A program made the translations under genes and the position numbers. Under the pieces are notes generated by a model. That model did not search any database. It saw only the letters and a list, made by a program, of their open reading frames with translations, and had not been told where the DNA came from. From assembly GCA_019426215.1 (NCBI GenBank), contig CM033394.1, forward strand, positions 47,738,423 to 47,802,422: a DNA stretch of 64,000 nt. Direction: 5' to 3'. Positions 22,985 to 34,104 of the stretch are shown piece by piece; within the stretch, counting starts at the first letter, position 1; every line of letters begins with the position of its first letter. Source of the stretch: Buddleja alternifolia. Lineage: Eukaryota > Streptophyta > Magnoliopsida > Lamiales > Scrophulariaceae.

Positions 22985-25900
22985 TCACCTGGGATAGAAA
23001 ATACTATGTGAAATACTGGCAACTGAAGCAGCATTGTCATGCTCGAGTGGCAATAATACGTTTTCACTCGTCTCGTTAAGTTCTATGGTATTTTCATCCA
23101 CGAAAGCGGGTCTAGTTGGTGCGGGGAGTTGGTCTTTCCTTACAAGCATCTCTAATGCTTTAGACATGAATGGTCTTAACGAAGGGATATTTTGGGTGCA
23201 CAAGAGCCCAATGTGAACCACTCGTAAAATTTCGTTCTTAATGTTGATTTTGTGGTAATTATGCAACATTAGGTTCGGGTCAAAGAGCTCTTCGACTGTT
23301 CTTCGCTGGAAATGCTTCCATGCCTAAAAATAGTTGAACGATTACAAAATTAGTGGATGGTTATATAATTGTTCATTAATAGAATCACATGGTTATAAAA
23401 GGCTTTTAGAACTTACCGTTGTTACCAAGTTATCTGAGTACTCTGTCGTTTTACTTTTGTTGTTCTGTCTACCCGTGACAATTTCCAACAAAAGCACACC
23501 AAAGCTATAAACATCTGCTTTTTCTGTCAACTGACCATGGGCTAGGTATTCCGGGGCCATATATCCCCTGCAAATTTGTAAGTTCAAGAATTTTATCGAA
23601 TCAATTTTTGCCCCGGGCATGTATACTAGGTTTATTAGTAGAACTGACTGTTGAGATGCTACCTATCTAAATACTACTTAAGTGGGGATCATGAACCGTT
23701 AAATTACACATTTATCATTTTAATGACTGATAATAAAGTACAAGATTTTGATCAAAAAAATAAATAATAAAGTACAAGATTGATATACTCACAATGTTCC
23801 TGCTATGGCCGTGCTGATATGACTTTTATCTTCTTGGAAAGACCTCGCCAACCCAAAATCAGCAATTTTAGCACGTAATTTCATGTCCAACAGGATATTG
23901 CTTGCTTTTATGTCTCTATGAATAATTCGTATACTTGTGTTCTCGTGAAGGTAAATTAAACCCTCTGCTATTCCTATAATTATCTCAAATCTCTTCTCCC
24001 AGTTTAGCGCTTTACTTTGGCTTGAATCTGTCAACTTGGACAAAGATTACACTTAGTTATACGGCAACCTTAAAAGAATCTAAATAATGGTTCCAATCCT
24101 AAACCAAAAACCTAGTACTCACCGAAGATGAAACGATCTAAACTCTTGTTTGGCAAATATTCGTAAACAAGAAGACTCTCAGGTCCTGAGCAGCTGCACC
24201 CCAACAACCTCACTAGATTCTTGTGCTCGACACTGCTAATAATATTTACTTCATTATAGAAATCTCTTGCTCTATTTCTTTTGTTAGAGAATAGTCTCTT
24301 CACAGCAATCTCCCTTCCATCTTGCAAAACTCCCTACAATATAAAAAAAAAAAAAAAAAGCAAATTCCAGTTTTAGACATTAATTAATGAGCATAGATAG
24401 AATGTATTTTGACATTACAAGTTTGTACCCTATATACTGTGCCAAATCCACCATGCCCAAGCTTGTTGGCTTCATCGAACGAACCAGTGGCTTTCTCAAG
24501 GGTGGAATATTTAAAGTTTAAACTGCTATCACGAAGGGTTTTAACCAATTTCTGTACATCACTTGAACCTGATAAAAAATTGAGATTTCATAAAAAGACA
24601 GTCTTACGGAGTCTCATTTGGACTCAAAGTTTCGATATAATCACAACTACCCATGTACAAGGGGGCACCATGTGGATTTCATCACATGATGTTTGTGAAT
24701 GTGTTGAGACTTCAAGCCATGTGAGCTCTTAAAAATGACACGACTATTCTAGTTTAGAAGCGCAATGTAATTTCAATTAAAATTATACCCTTTCTCTTCT
24801 TTTGAATCGTTCTGTGCTTCCAGATATAAAATCCAATGACAGATCCAATTATTAAAATAGATGTTGGAATAGCAACTGCAAATCCAATAGCTACTATGCT
24901 CCCTGCAAAAGTAAAAGAACTAAAAGTTTATAATCAAACCAAAAATTAAATACTAATTCATATTAAAAGCGTTTCTTCATCTTATTCTAAGGCTCATGGT
25001 GAATGCTTGTTCTCAGATCCAATTAGCAGCACATATTATTTTTGAGTATGACCAAACAAGTCTCCTGCCGTTGTCAAATGTCAAGATTTAATCATAGCTA
25101 CCATCGTAAGGGTACCCTCTCAGCGCAGCCCCGTCAAAATACACTCCACAATAGAAGCGGCCAATTGACCGTCGAGAAATGCTTATATAGACTTGGTACT
25201 GAATATTCTAGGTTATCCCATATTACTGCATAGCATATGCAATTGTTGATGTGGCAGTAATCTATATTCTCGTGTATACCACGAAAGGGTGCATAGCATT
25301 CGAACCATTGCTGCAAGCAAATTCAAAACTATGACCTCCTTTATTGACAATAATGGGCTAAGGACTAAACTAGTGGTGAAGTTGAAAGATGAAAAAAGGG
25401 ATAATTACATGCATGCCCCCTTACTTATTGGGTAATTACCATGAGTCTCTCGAATTTTTGTAAATTACCAGGACATCCTAGATTTTAACAACTCAAATAA
25501 TGCGGCAGAAATTGAAATTGTAATATGCTTTTACTGACAAGTGGATGACCAGTTTATTTAATTTACACCTGAAAAATTGAAGGGAAGTACGTTTTTACCT
25601 CTTGGATTCCCATTTCCAGGTATAGGGGGATTAAGGAAATTGGTATCCGAGTACCTCATGAAACACCCCGTGTTCAAAGCCCAACCCTCGGATGAAGGCA
25701 AGCATCCTGATATAGTTGCAGATGCATTCTCCAAACAAGCCTTACAAGAACTAGTACTCAGTGTCCTCCAACAGTTAGCCAAAACATAAACTGAGTCGTT
25801 TACTACCCTGGAAACTGCCACCTCAGCCCGTGCATACCCTTTATTGTTTGGCGCAGCTGAAACTGCTCGTGATATAGCCCGCCTTGCTGATTGTTGGAAA

Positions 25901-26367
25901 GCTGAATCATTTCGGGTTATATTCCCACAGACAGCATGGTCGTTTGGCCCGGTATACTCCTGAAAGAAATGATAATACTCGAACCGCATAAAGCATCCGT
26001 CTAGATAAATCCTCCCCCCATTATAGGGATAGCACTGAGGAAGTAAAGTTCGGGCTTCAGCATAGCAAAATATGCAATCAACTAAAGAGATATCGCCATA
26101 GCATTGGCATAAAGCATAACTAGCATCGGAATCGGATCCCGTTACTGAAGTTCCTAATATGCCATAGCCCGACTTTCGGACTTGGTCAGCTATGCTTTCC
26201 ATGTTGCTAACAAAATTTGGCACAGTAATTGTGCCGTTGTGCACATGTTGGGTTCCACAACTAAGGTTAACAACCTGAATTCTTGGATCAGCAAATAATG
26301 CATCTGGTAATATCAAAATCACCAGAGTGATGATGGTAATAGATGGGAAAAGAATTGCTCTCTTCAT
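22985..26367 (-). CDS. CRK2-like: CRK-1: cysteine-rich receptor-like kinase (CRK2 type)
   Basis: Seven exons (minus strand): 26367-25599, 24902-24789, 24568-24429, 24333-24123, 24027-23793, 23567-23417, 23323-22985. All junctions are GT-AG and the 1959-nt frame is open, giving 652 residues. Residues 1-26 are a signal peptide; two Gnk2/DUF26 domains follow, with C89-C98-C101 and C199-C208-C211 (C-X8-C-X2-C); a membrane helix spans about 258-282 with a basic stop-transfer stretch. The kinase has the glycine loop G332-G337, catalytic K353, H448-R449-D450 and D468-F469-G470, so it is an RD kinase. The C-terminus is ISHSIFYPR. CRKs act at the plasma membrane in stress and immune signalling; the ligand is unknown. 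Intron 1 contains a hairpin-element remnant near 25400-25520. It lacks the intron-5 MITE of its three neighbours. Confidence 0.93.
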
Positions 26368-26456
26368 TATCTGTTAAAAGGAGAGATCAATCAACATAAT
26401 TATTTAGGTTCTTTCTAACAATAGTAAAAATAATAAAAGAAAAGAACACTGGACTA

Positions 26457-26690
26457 TAGGAAAATTACACACAGACCCCATCACTACCGAAACCTCCCCT
26501 CATTTACTGGAAATTACCAACACACCCCTCTTGTTCAAGCATTTCTTACAATTACAACCCCTTTGTGTAACTAAAAATTCTAATAATTTTACCAATGTAA
26601 ACCTTGCAAATTGAACCATTGAAGGGGTGTGTTTGTAATTTCTAATAAGTGTGGGAAATTAAGGTAATTACACAATAAGTTATTTTTCCT
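26457..26690. mobile_element. Short hairpin MITE upstream of CRK-1
   Basis: Left ataggaaaattacac and right gtaattacacaataag...tttttcctat are inverted copies. Inner phrases such as aattaccaacacaccc and ggggtgtgtttgtaattt also pair. It closely resembles 48065-48325. No certain target duplication. It lies 90 bp upstream of the CRK-1 start codon. Confidence 0.65.
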
Positions 26691-27436
26691 ATTGAAGCAA
26701 TGTTTACAATCAGGGGAAAGAATTCTCATTTTTCTTGACTTCTAACTTTAAAATTTCAATCATGATAAATACGGTCAACAAGAAGACCACCATCAAGATC
26801 ATATTATATATGCAAAACAGGAAAAACCAAGCATAAATTTACACTTCTTTTTATTCTTTCACTTGCCAATAATTTTCTTGCGTCAATAACATTAAGATAA
26901 AAATAACCAAACAAGCTCAAAACTTCAAATTCTGACCTCTTTTCTTTACATAGATATGGCACCTGAAGTTTGAAGGGTTTGTATCACTTGGCTTGAAGAG
27001 AGAGAGAGAGACAGAGAGAGAATTTTGGGCAGAATAAGAGATGGACTATGGGAGTTTCCTCAACTTCTTCTGCTGCCTTTAATGGATTTATCCTAGACTT
27101 TAGTGGTAGTGTATATACACCTATCATATACATATATATATATATATTGTATGCACACACGACTATCTTAAGATATTAATTTAATTGAATAGAATAAAGT
27201 AAGCTCTAAGTTCTAACCACTTTTGAATATATGTTTTTTGCTTTAGTGCTCATTAAAAAACTAATAAATTCTTTTTGTTAGATTATTTACAAACTTTTAG
27301 AAACTTTATCATGAGCTCATATTGAAATTTAGCTCTAGTCTACAAAAAGATGGATTAGAGAGAGAATGAAATTGTCTATAATTCCAGCCATCTCATAACC
27401 AATACCATTGCAAGCTGCTGGGTTTATATTGATTTT
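26691..27436. other. CRK-1 promoter region and 5' flank
   Basis: AT-rich, with GA repeats at 26999-27020 and a TA tract near 27133-27146. It includes a W-box-like GGTCAA at 26773-26778. No coding sequence seen. Confidence 0.5.
26773..26778 (-). promoter_or_regulatory. W-box-like motif upstream of CRK-1
   Basis: GGTCAA on the plus strand reads TTGACC in the gene's direction, about 405 bp before the ATG. TTGAC[C/T] is the WRKY-binding core. The motif is short and could be chance, but all four CRK copies have it. Confidence 0.35.
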
Positions 27437-27620
27437 TCTTTATTGGGCTTTAGCTTGAGGTTCCTTTGTTCAGCCCAAAATATCAATTCCAGTCCAGTTC
27501 TATTGCATAGCCCAGCTTCTCCAGGCCTGTGGACTTGCACTCCAACCCGGCAAGGATCCGTGCTCCAACCCGTTTAGCCGCGCATCTTCTCTTGTGGTTG
27601 TTCAACTATTGTTCACATTC
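27437..27620. repeat. Duplicated ~185-bp segment, copy A
   Basis: ctttattgggctttagcttg through cttctcttgtggttgttcaa matches 48331-48515 along its length with scattered changes. No open frame. It may be part of the duplicated CRK unit or a dispersed repeat. Confidence 0.75.
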
Positions 27621-27824
27621 ATTAAGAAAATGGGTGGATACCTTACGAGTACATGGGCAAGATCGATCATTAAAAGCTCTGTTCATTAACATATCAAATC
27701 AAGTTTGAACTGTTTTTTGTGTTTGATAACTTTTGAAGCTCGATTCGAGCTCGACTCAATTCTTTTTAAGAAAAAAAATATGTGCAAAAAAATCAACCTA
27801 CTCGAGCTTTTAAGTTGTACTATT

Positions 27825-27905
27825 GATAATTAGTGACAATAGTTTTTTAAAAGTTGTCACCATTGACAATTAGTGGCACATATTTAGTGACAACACAAAT
27901 AGAGT
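27825..27905 (-). mobile_element. Inverted fragment of the tagtgacaa CACTA MITE
   Basis: Reads in reverse orientation to 11390-11465 (gataattagtgacaatag, ttagtgacaacacaaatag). A related piece in the opposite orientation is at 29583-29800, ending CTTGTAGTG, a CACTA terminus. The two may be ends of one element opened by later insertions; I could not prove it. Confidence 0.5.
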
Positions 27906-27929
27906 AAAAATTATATTTGTAATGAGATA

Positions 27930-28425
27930 TGTAGACTGATTGGGAGAAAGACGAAGGAACTGGGGCTAAATGTGAGCAGGAGTGCGGCGTCCGAACGTCA
28001 GGCATGGGGACGTCCGAACGTCCCATGCAGTAGCAATCTAGTTTTGGAGCTTTGTCATGCCCGAACGTGGAGGAGCCCAATGTTTGAGCGTGTTCGACAC
28101 TCGGACATGGAGATTGGCAATGTTCAAACGTCGGGATTGACGAGATTATTCTTGGGCGCGAAGTTAACGCGTTTTGACAGGTTCTTTGACTAGGTTCGAG
28201 ATAGGACTTGTTTCCTAATGTGTTTAGAAGACCCATAAGACTCTATAGTGATATATTATCATACTGTTCTCTTGTAACATGTATCTCTCATTATACAATC
28301 AATAAAATCTCTAGTGTAGACCGTGGACGTAGGCATTCTTGTCTGAACCACGTAAATCTTGTGTCATTATTTTTCTTGCTTGTTCATTCACTTTTACTAG
28401 TTTATGCGCATTGATTCCTAACAAC
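27930..28425 (+). mobile_element. Probable solo or truncated LTR
   Basis: The right part has features usual in plant Copia LTR ends: tacaatcaataaaatctc, then gtggacgtaggcattcttgt and ctgaaccacgtaaatcttg, ending at ttcctaaca. A string resembling a decayed Met-tRNA primer-binding site (ttgttatcactctag) follows. The left part carries repeated cgtccgaacgt phrases. The left boundary is uncertain and no second LTR was found. Confidence 0.45.
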
Positions 28426-28685
28426 TTGTTATCACTCTAGTTGTGTTGTCATCAGGCTTAAATTTCGCCCGAAACATCGAAATTTTGGGTTTCCGGGGGT
28501 CCCGAAGCGAAATCGAACTTACGATCCAATTTTGCAGAATATCTTCCGAAACACAAAATTTCTTGAAATTTTCATCGAAACTCAAAATTTTCTGAAATTT
28601 AAAATAATATATTTTTTTAATATTTTAAAGTTAAAAATTAGGGTCAGATGATCATTCATATTAAAAGAAAAGATAATAAATGATC

Positions 28686-29059
28686 GGGATAAAAACATTA
28701 AACCCCTTGAACTTTGACCCTTTTTACACTTTTTTTTACAATTTTTTTTTTCACTTTGCATCCTAAACTTAACGGGAGTTGCATATTTTTATATAAAAGC
28801 ATATTCCAGGGAATATTCCTACATAAATTGCAATTAAAAATAAAGTTGAGGATGCAAAGTGAAAAAAAACAACAAAGTTGAGGATGCAAAGTGCAAATTT
28901 ATTTTGAGAAAAGTTCAAATTCCGGCGAATATTCCGCCGAAATATGCTGTTATATAAGAATTTGCAAATCCCGTGAAATTTAGGAGGCAAAGTGAATTTT
29001 TTTTTTATAAAAAAAGTGTAAAAACGGCCCAAGTTCAAGGGGTTTAATGTTTTTATCCC
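28686..29059. mobile_element. 374-bp hairpin MITE nested in the MULE-like element
   Basis: Left end GGGATAAAAACATTAAACCC and right end are exact inverted copies (gggtttaatgtttttatccc). A 9-bp duplication, TAAATGATC / TAAATGACC (28677-28685 and 29060-29068), has one mismatch. The interior pairs further. Confidence 0.87.
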
Positions 29060-29382
29060 TAAATGACCAATTATGTAAAACAAGCAATAAATTTAAATAC
29101 AAATATAAAGAACACAAAAATTATTCAAAGAGATCTCATAAAAATCCTCTTAGAAGTTTGATGTGGTTTTGAATAATGATATTTACTAAAATTGTGGTAC
29201 ACTTTATTTTAATGAAGTTCTTGTGATATTTGATTATTATTTTACTACCATTATTTTATATTTTCATAGCAGGTTTGAGTCATTCTATTTAACAACATTC
29301 GTTATGCATATATTATACATGAAATATTATTAATGTAAAAAAATATATAATTATGATATTTAAAGTTACACAAAGTTTCATT

Positions 29383-29504
29383 GTAAATTTCCAAATATTT
29401 TTACAAATTTCCATGATTTCTTTAAAATCAAAACCGAAATTTTGTAAATTTCCAAATATTTTTACAAATTTCCATGATTTCTTTAAAATCAAAACCGAAA
29501 TTTT
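29383..29504. repeat. 61-bp tandem duplication
   Basis: gtaaatttccaaatattttt starts at 29383 and again at 29444; the units are essentially identical over 61 bp. The open frames here are repeat artefacts. Confidence 0.9.
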
Positions 29505-29582
29505 GAATATCTCCAAAATTTTCATAAATTTAGTACCCCGATATCGACACCAATACCGAGATTTAATACCTTGGTTGTCATC

Positions 29583-29800
29583 AAAGATGTGTCACTAATT
29601 GTCAATAGTGACAACAATTTTTCCCTCACCAATTATCAAGAGTGACAACTTGTAAACAATTTTTATTACTATAAAACTCGTGAAAACTATTTTTGTGACA
29701 AAACAGAAACTCTTGTCATTTAGTTTAATATATATAATTAGTGACAACTTTAAGATTGTCGCTTGACAATTTCTCGCTAATGTTTTATTTTCTTGTAGTG
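29583..29800 (+). mobile_element. Right end of a tagtgacaa CACTA MITE
   Basis: Similar to 34105-34537 (gtgtcactaattgtcaatagtgac, attagtgacaac) and ends TTTTCTTGTAGTG, the complement of CACTACAAGAAAA. The left terminus is not adjacent because the 28454-29573 element sits next to it. Confidence 0.7.
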
Positions 29801-29883
29801 TTTGACTCATTTGCTACCCCTCTATTATTGCCATATGCATATACCATACATATATCTAACTATATGATATGAGTAATGCTATA

Positions 29884-30007
29884 TATCACCCTTTTTTCAC
29901 TTTTTCTTGATTTAGAAAGTATTGATTGACTAAATCCATCAAAGTTGACTAATAATAAAAATTTCTTGCCAAATCAAGAGGAGGTGAAAAAATGATGATT
30001 GATATAT
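29884..30007. mobile_element. Small ~125-bp hairpin MITE
   Basis: atatatcaccctttttt on the left pairs with aaaaaatgatgattgatat on the right, and cttgattta with aaatcaag. Ends merge with TA repeats so no duplication can be assigned. Confidence 0.45.
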
Positions 30008-30014
30008 ATATATA

Positions 30015-31135
30015 GGGATAATTACATTGAGGGTCCTGAGGTAAGGCTTAATTACAAAAAAATCCCCTAGTTCCATAAATTACAAAGAACATCCCAAATT
30101 TCCATGTATTGATGTAAAAATGGATGAAAATGGTCAAAAGACTAAAATGCCCTTACATAATATTTCTTAAAAAAAAGAAAAAATATTAAAAAAAATGAAA
30201 AAAGCTGAATTACTATATGGCCCATTTACATATCTAAATTTACTTCTAATATCAATTTTAAAATAAAAAATTAAACTTAAAAAAAATACTTTTATATATA
30301 TATATATATATGTTTTATCTTAGAAATTTGCTTGTGTGTGAATGTGTGCGTGACTCTGTGTGTGTGATTGTGAGTGTTTGTGTTTGTGTGTGCGTGACTG
30401 TGTGTGTGTGATTGTGAATGTGTGTGTGTGTGTGTGTGTGTGCGTGACTCTGTGTGTGTGACTGTGTGCGTGCGTGTGTGTAATTGTGTGTGTGTGTATT
30501 TTTGTGTGGGGTGGGGTGGGGGAGGGGTGGCGATGGGGGTTGGGGTGGAGAAGACGACACCCACCCCTTTTTTTTTCTTTACTTTTTTATTTATTTATAA
30601 AGTAATATATTAATAAGTAATCTATTTTAGAAATTTAGTTAATTAAAATACAAATTTTAAATTTATCATAAATTAATTTAAAAATATAAAATTTTAAATT
30701 ATATAAACTATTATACAACCTAAACTATTATGAATTAATTTAATTAAAAGAATAAAATCACACATAATTTTTTATTTTATAATTTTAATAATTTATAATT
30801 TTTTATTTTGTTGATAATAATTTTTAATTATAAATAATTATTTATATACTGTACATACACAACATTACATATAACACCCATACTTTACAAAATATTACAA
30901 ATAACACCAAAATGGTATGATTGTCCTAGAAAAGTTGGATCTCCAGGTTTAGAAAAAGTCAAGGGCATTTTCGGAAGTTTACAGAAAAATTTAACGGCGC
31001 CGTACTGAAACCCTAACTGATGGTGCTCAATGTTAGACGAATTAAACGAAATGGATGTTAGATGTAATTTAATAAACTAGGAGACGTTTTTTGTAATTTA
31101 GCAATACCTCAGGGGGCACCCAGTGTAATTATCCC
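30015..31135. mobile_element. 1.1-kb hairpin element with GGGATAATTACA ends
   Basis: Left GGGATAATTACATTGAGGG, right complement of GGGATAATTACACTGGGTGC. It sits in a TA repeat, so the duplication (at least tatatata on both sides) is ambiguous. The interior includes a GT-rich microsatellite (30331-30500), which produces several spurious open frames, and AT-rich arms. Same terminal style as 34711-35366 and 57614-58050. Confidence 0.78.
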
Positions 31136-31403
31136 TATATATACAGACACACATGCATGTAATGTATTTATGTATTTAGTTTCTTTTGTTACACTTTTTG
31201 CAAGCATTCAAACATATTTGGGTATATTGATTGTTTTACATCTCCATCCCTTTCCATAGTTTTTAAATATACATCTATCTCTATACACACCTATTTATCC
31301 AAGCAATATACAAACCAAAAGCTTCTTTGGAAGCTTTGCTTCCTATGTAGAATAAATGATAAGCAACAAGTACAGCCCTATTATGATGAAGTCAACTCTA
31401 ATG
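31136..31403. other. CRK-2 downstream flank
   Basis: No gene; matches 3' flanks of the other CRKs (tatttagtttctttt near 31174, ccaagcaatatacaaacc near 31299, tagaataaatgataag near 31349). Confidence 0.6.
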
Positions 31404-31529
31404 TCACCTGGGAAAGAAAATACTATGTGAAATACCGGAAACTGAAGCAGCGTTGTCCTGCTCGAGGACCGATAACGGGTTTTCACTCATGTTGTTAAGT
31501 TCCATGGTAAAGTTACATATGAAGTGGGG

Positions 31530-33146
31530 CACAACTACAAAAAATGTCTATTATAGCGGGTTTTTTTTTTTTTACCTATTTTAACCGTTGTAATAGGCAC
31601 TGTTGTAATAGAGTTTTGGCTTATTACAGCGGTTAAAAACCGCTGTAATAGAACCCCTATTAATACAGCGGTTATAATTGTAACCGCTGTAATAGGACCC
31701 CCTATTACAATGGTTATAGCTATAACCGTAACCATTGTAATAGGGCGATTTGTTTTTATTTCACCCCTATTACAACGGTTATAGTAATAACTGCTGTACT
31801 AGGGTAGTTTTTTTTTTTATTTCACTTTTTCGTTTGTAATTTTGCTGTGTTGGAATGACATGAAATTCGCACGGTCATAGCGACACAACGTTTTGAACAA
31901 GACGCATAATTTTGTAATGCAGTTTTGTGATTTTAGCCATTTGAGATTGTTTAAGGCCTCAAATTTGCATTTTATTACAAAAATACCCTGTTTTAGTAAT
32001 AAAATGCAAATTTGAGGCTTTAAACGATCTCAGATGGCTAAAATCACAAGACCGCATTGCAAAACATGCGTCTTGACCAAAACTCCGTTTCTCTATGACC
32101 GTGTGAATTTCATATCATTCTGACACAGCAAAAAAATTTTCCCGTATTTTCACAAATACACAAATATGCATACATACACCCACATATACACAAATATATA
32201 TACACCCACCCACACAAACACAAATATACATGCACCCACACATACACAAATATACATACACCAATATATACACAAATATACATACACCAACATATACACA
32301 AATATACATACACCCACCCACACATACACAAATATACATACGCCCACACATACGGTGGTGGTGGTGGTAGAGGCGGCGGTGTTGCTAATGGTGGTGGTGG
32401 CGGCGGCGGTGGCGGTGCTAATGGTTGTGGTGGCGGCAACGGTGGTGCTAATGGTGGTGGTGGTGGCGGTGGTGCTGATGGTGGTGGTGGCGGCGGCGGC
32501 GGCGGTGCTAATGGTTGTGGTGGCGGCAACGGTGGTGCTAATGGTGGTGGTGGTGGCAGTGGTGCTGATGGTGGTGGTGGTGACGGTGGTGCTAAGAGAG
32601 AGAGAGAGAGAAGCGGGAGAAAGGTTTTAAATTTTTAGTTTCGACCTATTACATCGGTTCTTACGTGAACCACTGTAATAGGGAGTAGAAAGAGAAGCGG
32701 GAAGATGATTTTAAATTTTTGGTTTTGGTCTGTTACAACGGTTCTTATGTGAACCGCTGTAATAGGTATTTTCGTTTTTTTTATTAGTTTTTTTTTTGAA
32801 AATATTTGATGCCTATTACAGCGGTTCTGTCCGAACCGCTGTAATAGGCCGGTTTTTATTTTTTTTTAATTTTTGTTACCCCTATTACAGCGGTTCGAAA
32901 GCAAACCACTTGGGTGAACCGTTGTAATAGGCTTGACGGGAATCCTATTACAGCAGTTCTCCCACAAACCGCTATAATAGCGTACAACCTATTACAGCGG
33001 TTCATGGGTGAACCGCTGTAATAGGTTCCCCGTCAAGCCTATTACAGCGGTTCACCCATGAACTGCTGTAATAGGCCCCTCCGTTCAGCGGTTTTTGAAA
33101 AATCGCTTTAATAGGTGCATTGTAATAGGCCATTTTTGTAGTAGTG
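31530..33146. mobile_element. 1.6-kb non-autonomous CACTA in exon 7 of CRK-2
   Basis: Left end CACAACTACAAAAAATG, right end complement of CACTACTACAAAAATG, flanked by GGG on both sides (31527-31529 and 33147-33149). Removing it restores the exon alignment with CRK-3. Subterminal repeats are tattacagcggtt...aaccgctgtaatag. The centre has acacata repeats (32150-32350), GGT/GGC repeats (32352-32595) and GAGA (32596-32615), the same order as in the 9.2-kb element's right arm. It has no transposase. Confidence 0.93.
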
Positions 33147-33750
33147 GGGTTTGGTTGGTGCAGGGAGTTGTTCTTTCTTTAATAGCATCTCTAGTGCCTT
33201 AGACACTGATGGTCTTAACAAAGGGATGTCTTGGATGCACAAGAGCCCTACGTGAATCACTCGTAAAATCTCGTTTTTGACATTGATGTTGTGGTAATTA
33301 ATGCAACATTAGGTTCGGGTCGAAGAGTTCTTCCACTGTTCTTTGTTGGAAATGCATCCATGCCTGATTGATAAAAAAATGTTGAATTGTTAGAAAAGTA
33401 TTAGAGGTTGTATAATAAATTAATAGAATCACATAGAAGGGCTTTTAGAACTTACAGTTGTTACCAAGCTTCCTTCGTACTCTATTGATTTACTTCTGTT
33501 GTTCTATCTACCCGTGATAATTTCCAACAAAAGCACACCAAAGCTATAAACATCTGCTTTTTCTGTCAACTGACCATGAGCTAGATATTCTGGGGCCATA
33601 CATCCCCTACATACTTGTAAAGCCAAGAAATTTATCAATCAAGTTTTGTCTCATGTTTGTATTTCAGGTTTATTAGGAGAATTGACCCTTGCGATGCTGC
33701 TTATTTAGTAAGTACTCAAGTGGGTTCGTGAACCATTTAAGTTATGCATC

Positions 33751-34100
33751 GAGGGTATCTAGGTGAGGTTATAAGCTCTTCAAATATTGTTAAGATGATT
33801 AAGAGCTTATAAGTTCCATAAAAGTGTTTGGATGATTTTCTAGAGAAGAGCTTATAAGCTCCTTAAAAATAAGTTAGTATATCTTAACTTATTTATTAAG
33901 ATCTTTAAAAACCTCTTAAACCAAACCATCTTATTTACAAAAAAATCATTAATAACATCTTACAGGCTACATAATGTTATTTTAACCAAACACATTAAAA
34001 GCTTATTTTTAAAATTAGATACATCTTATAATCTTTAAAAACATCTTATAAGATGTAATAACGTATAAGATGCTTAAAATAACCTTAGCCAAATACCCTC
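33751..34100. mobile_element. Intron-5 MITE, CRK-2 copy
   Basis: Starts GAGGGTATCTAGG and ends CAAATACCCTC, with many internal agcttataagctc-type palindromes. Equivalent copies lie at the same place in CRK-3 (50928-51389) and CRK-4 (60319-60679) but not in CRK-1. Confidence 0.78.
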
Positions 34101-34104
34101 ATTG

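Larger units (their letters stand above)
28454..29573. mobile_element. MULE-like non-autonomous element with 9-bp duplication
   Basis: GTTGTCATC flanks it at 28445-28453 and 29574-29582. Ends are loosely inverted: AGGCTTAAATTTCG on the left, complement of CAAGGTATTAAATCTCG on the right. It encodes nothing. Nested inside are the 374-bp hairpin at 28686-29059 and a tandem repeat at 29383-29504. A 9-bp duplication is the Mutator signature. Confidence 0.7.

Noticed and set aside
24409..24732. 107-codon plus-strand open frame in CRK-1
   Set aside because: Antisense to exon 3 and intron 2; the sense kinase exon is conserved across four copies.
27930..28240. Open frames of 129 and 73 codons near cgtccgaacgt repeats
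   Set aside because: No family motif, opposite frames overlap, and the region reads better as an LTR.
30292..30613. His/Thr-rich and Cys/Val-rich open frames
   Set aside because: Translations of a GT microsatellite.
32110..32630. Proline-rich and valine-rich open frames
   Set aside because: Translations of GGT/GGC and acacata repeats inside the small CACTA element.
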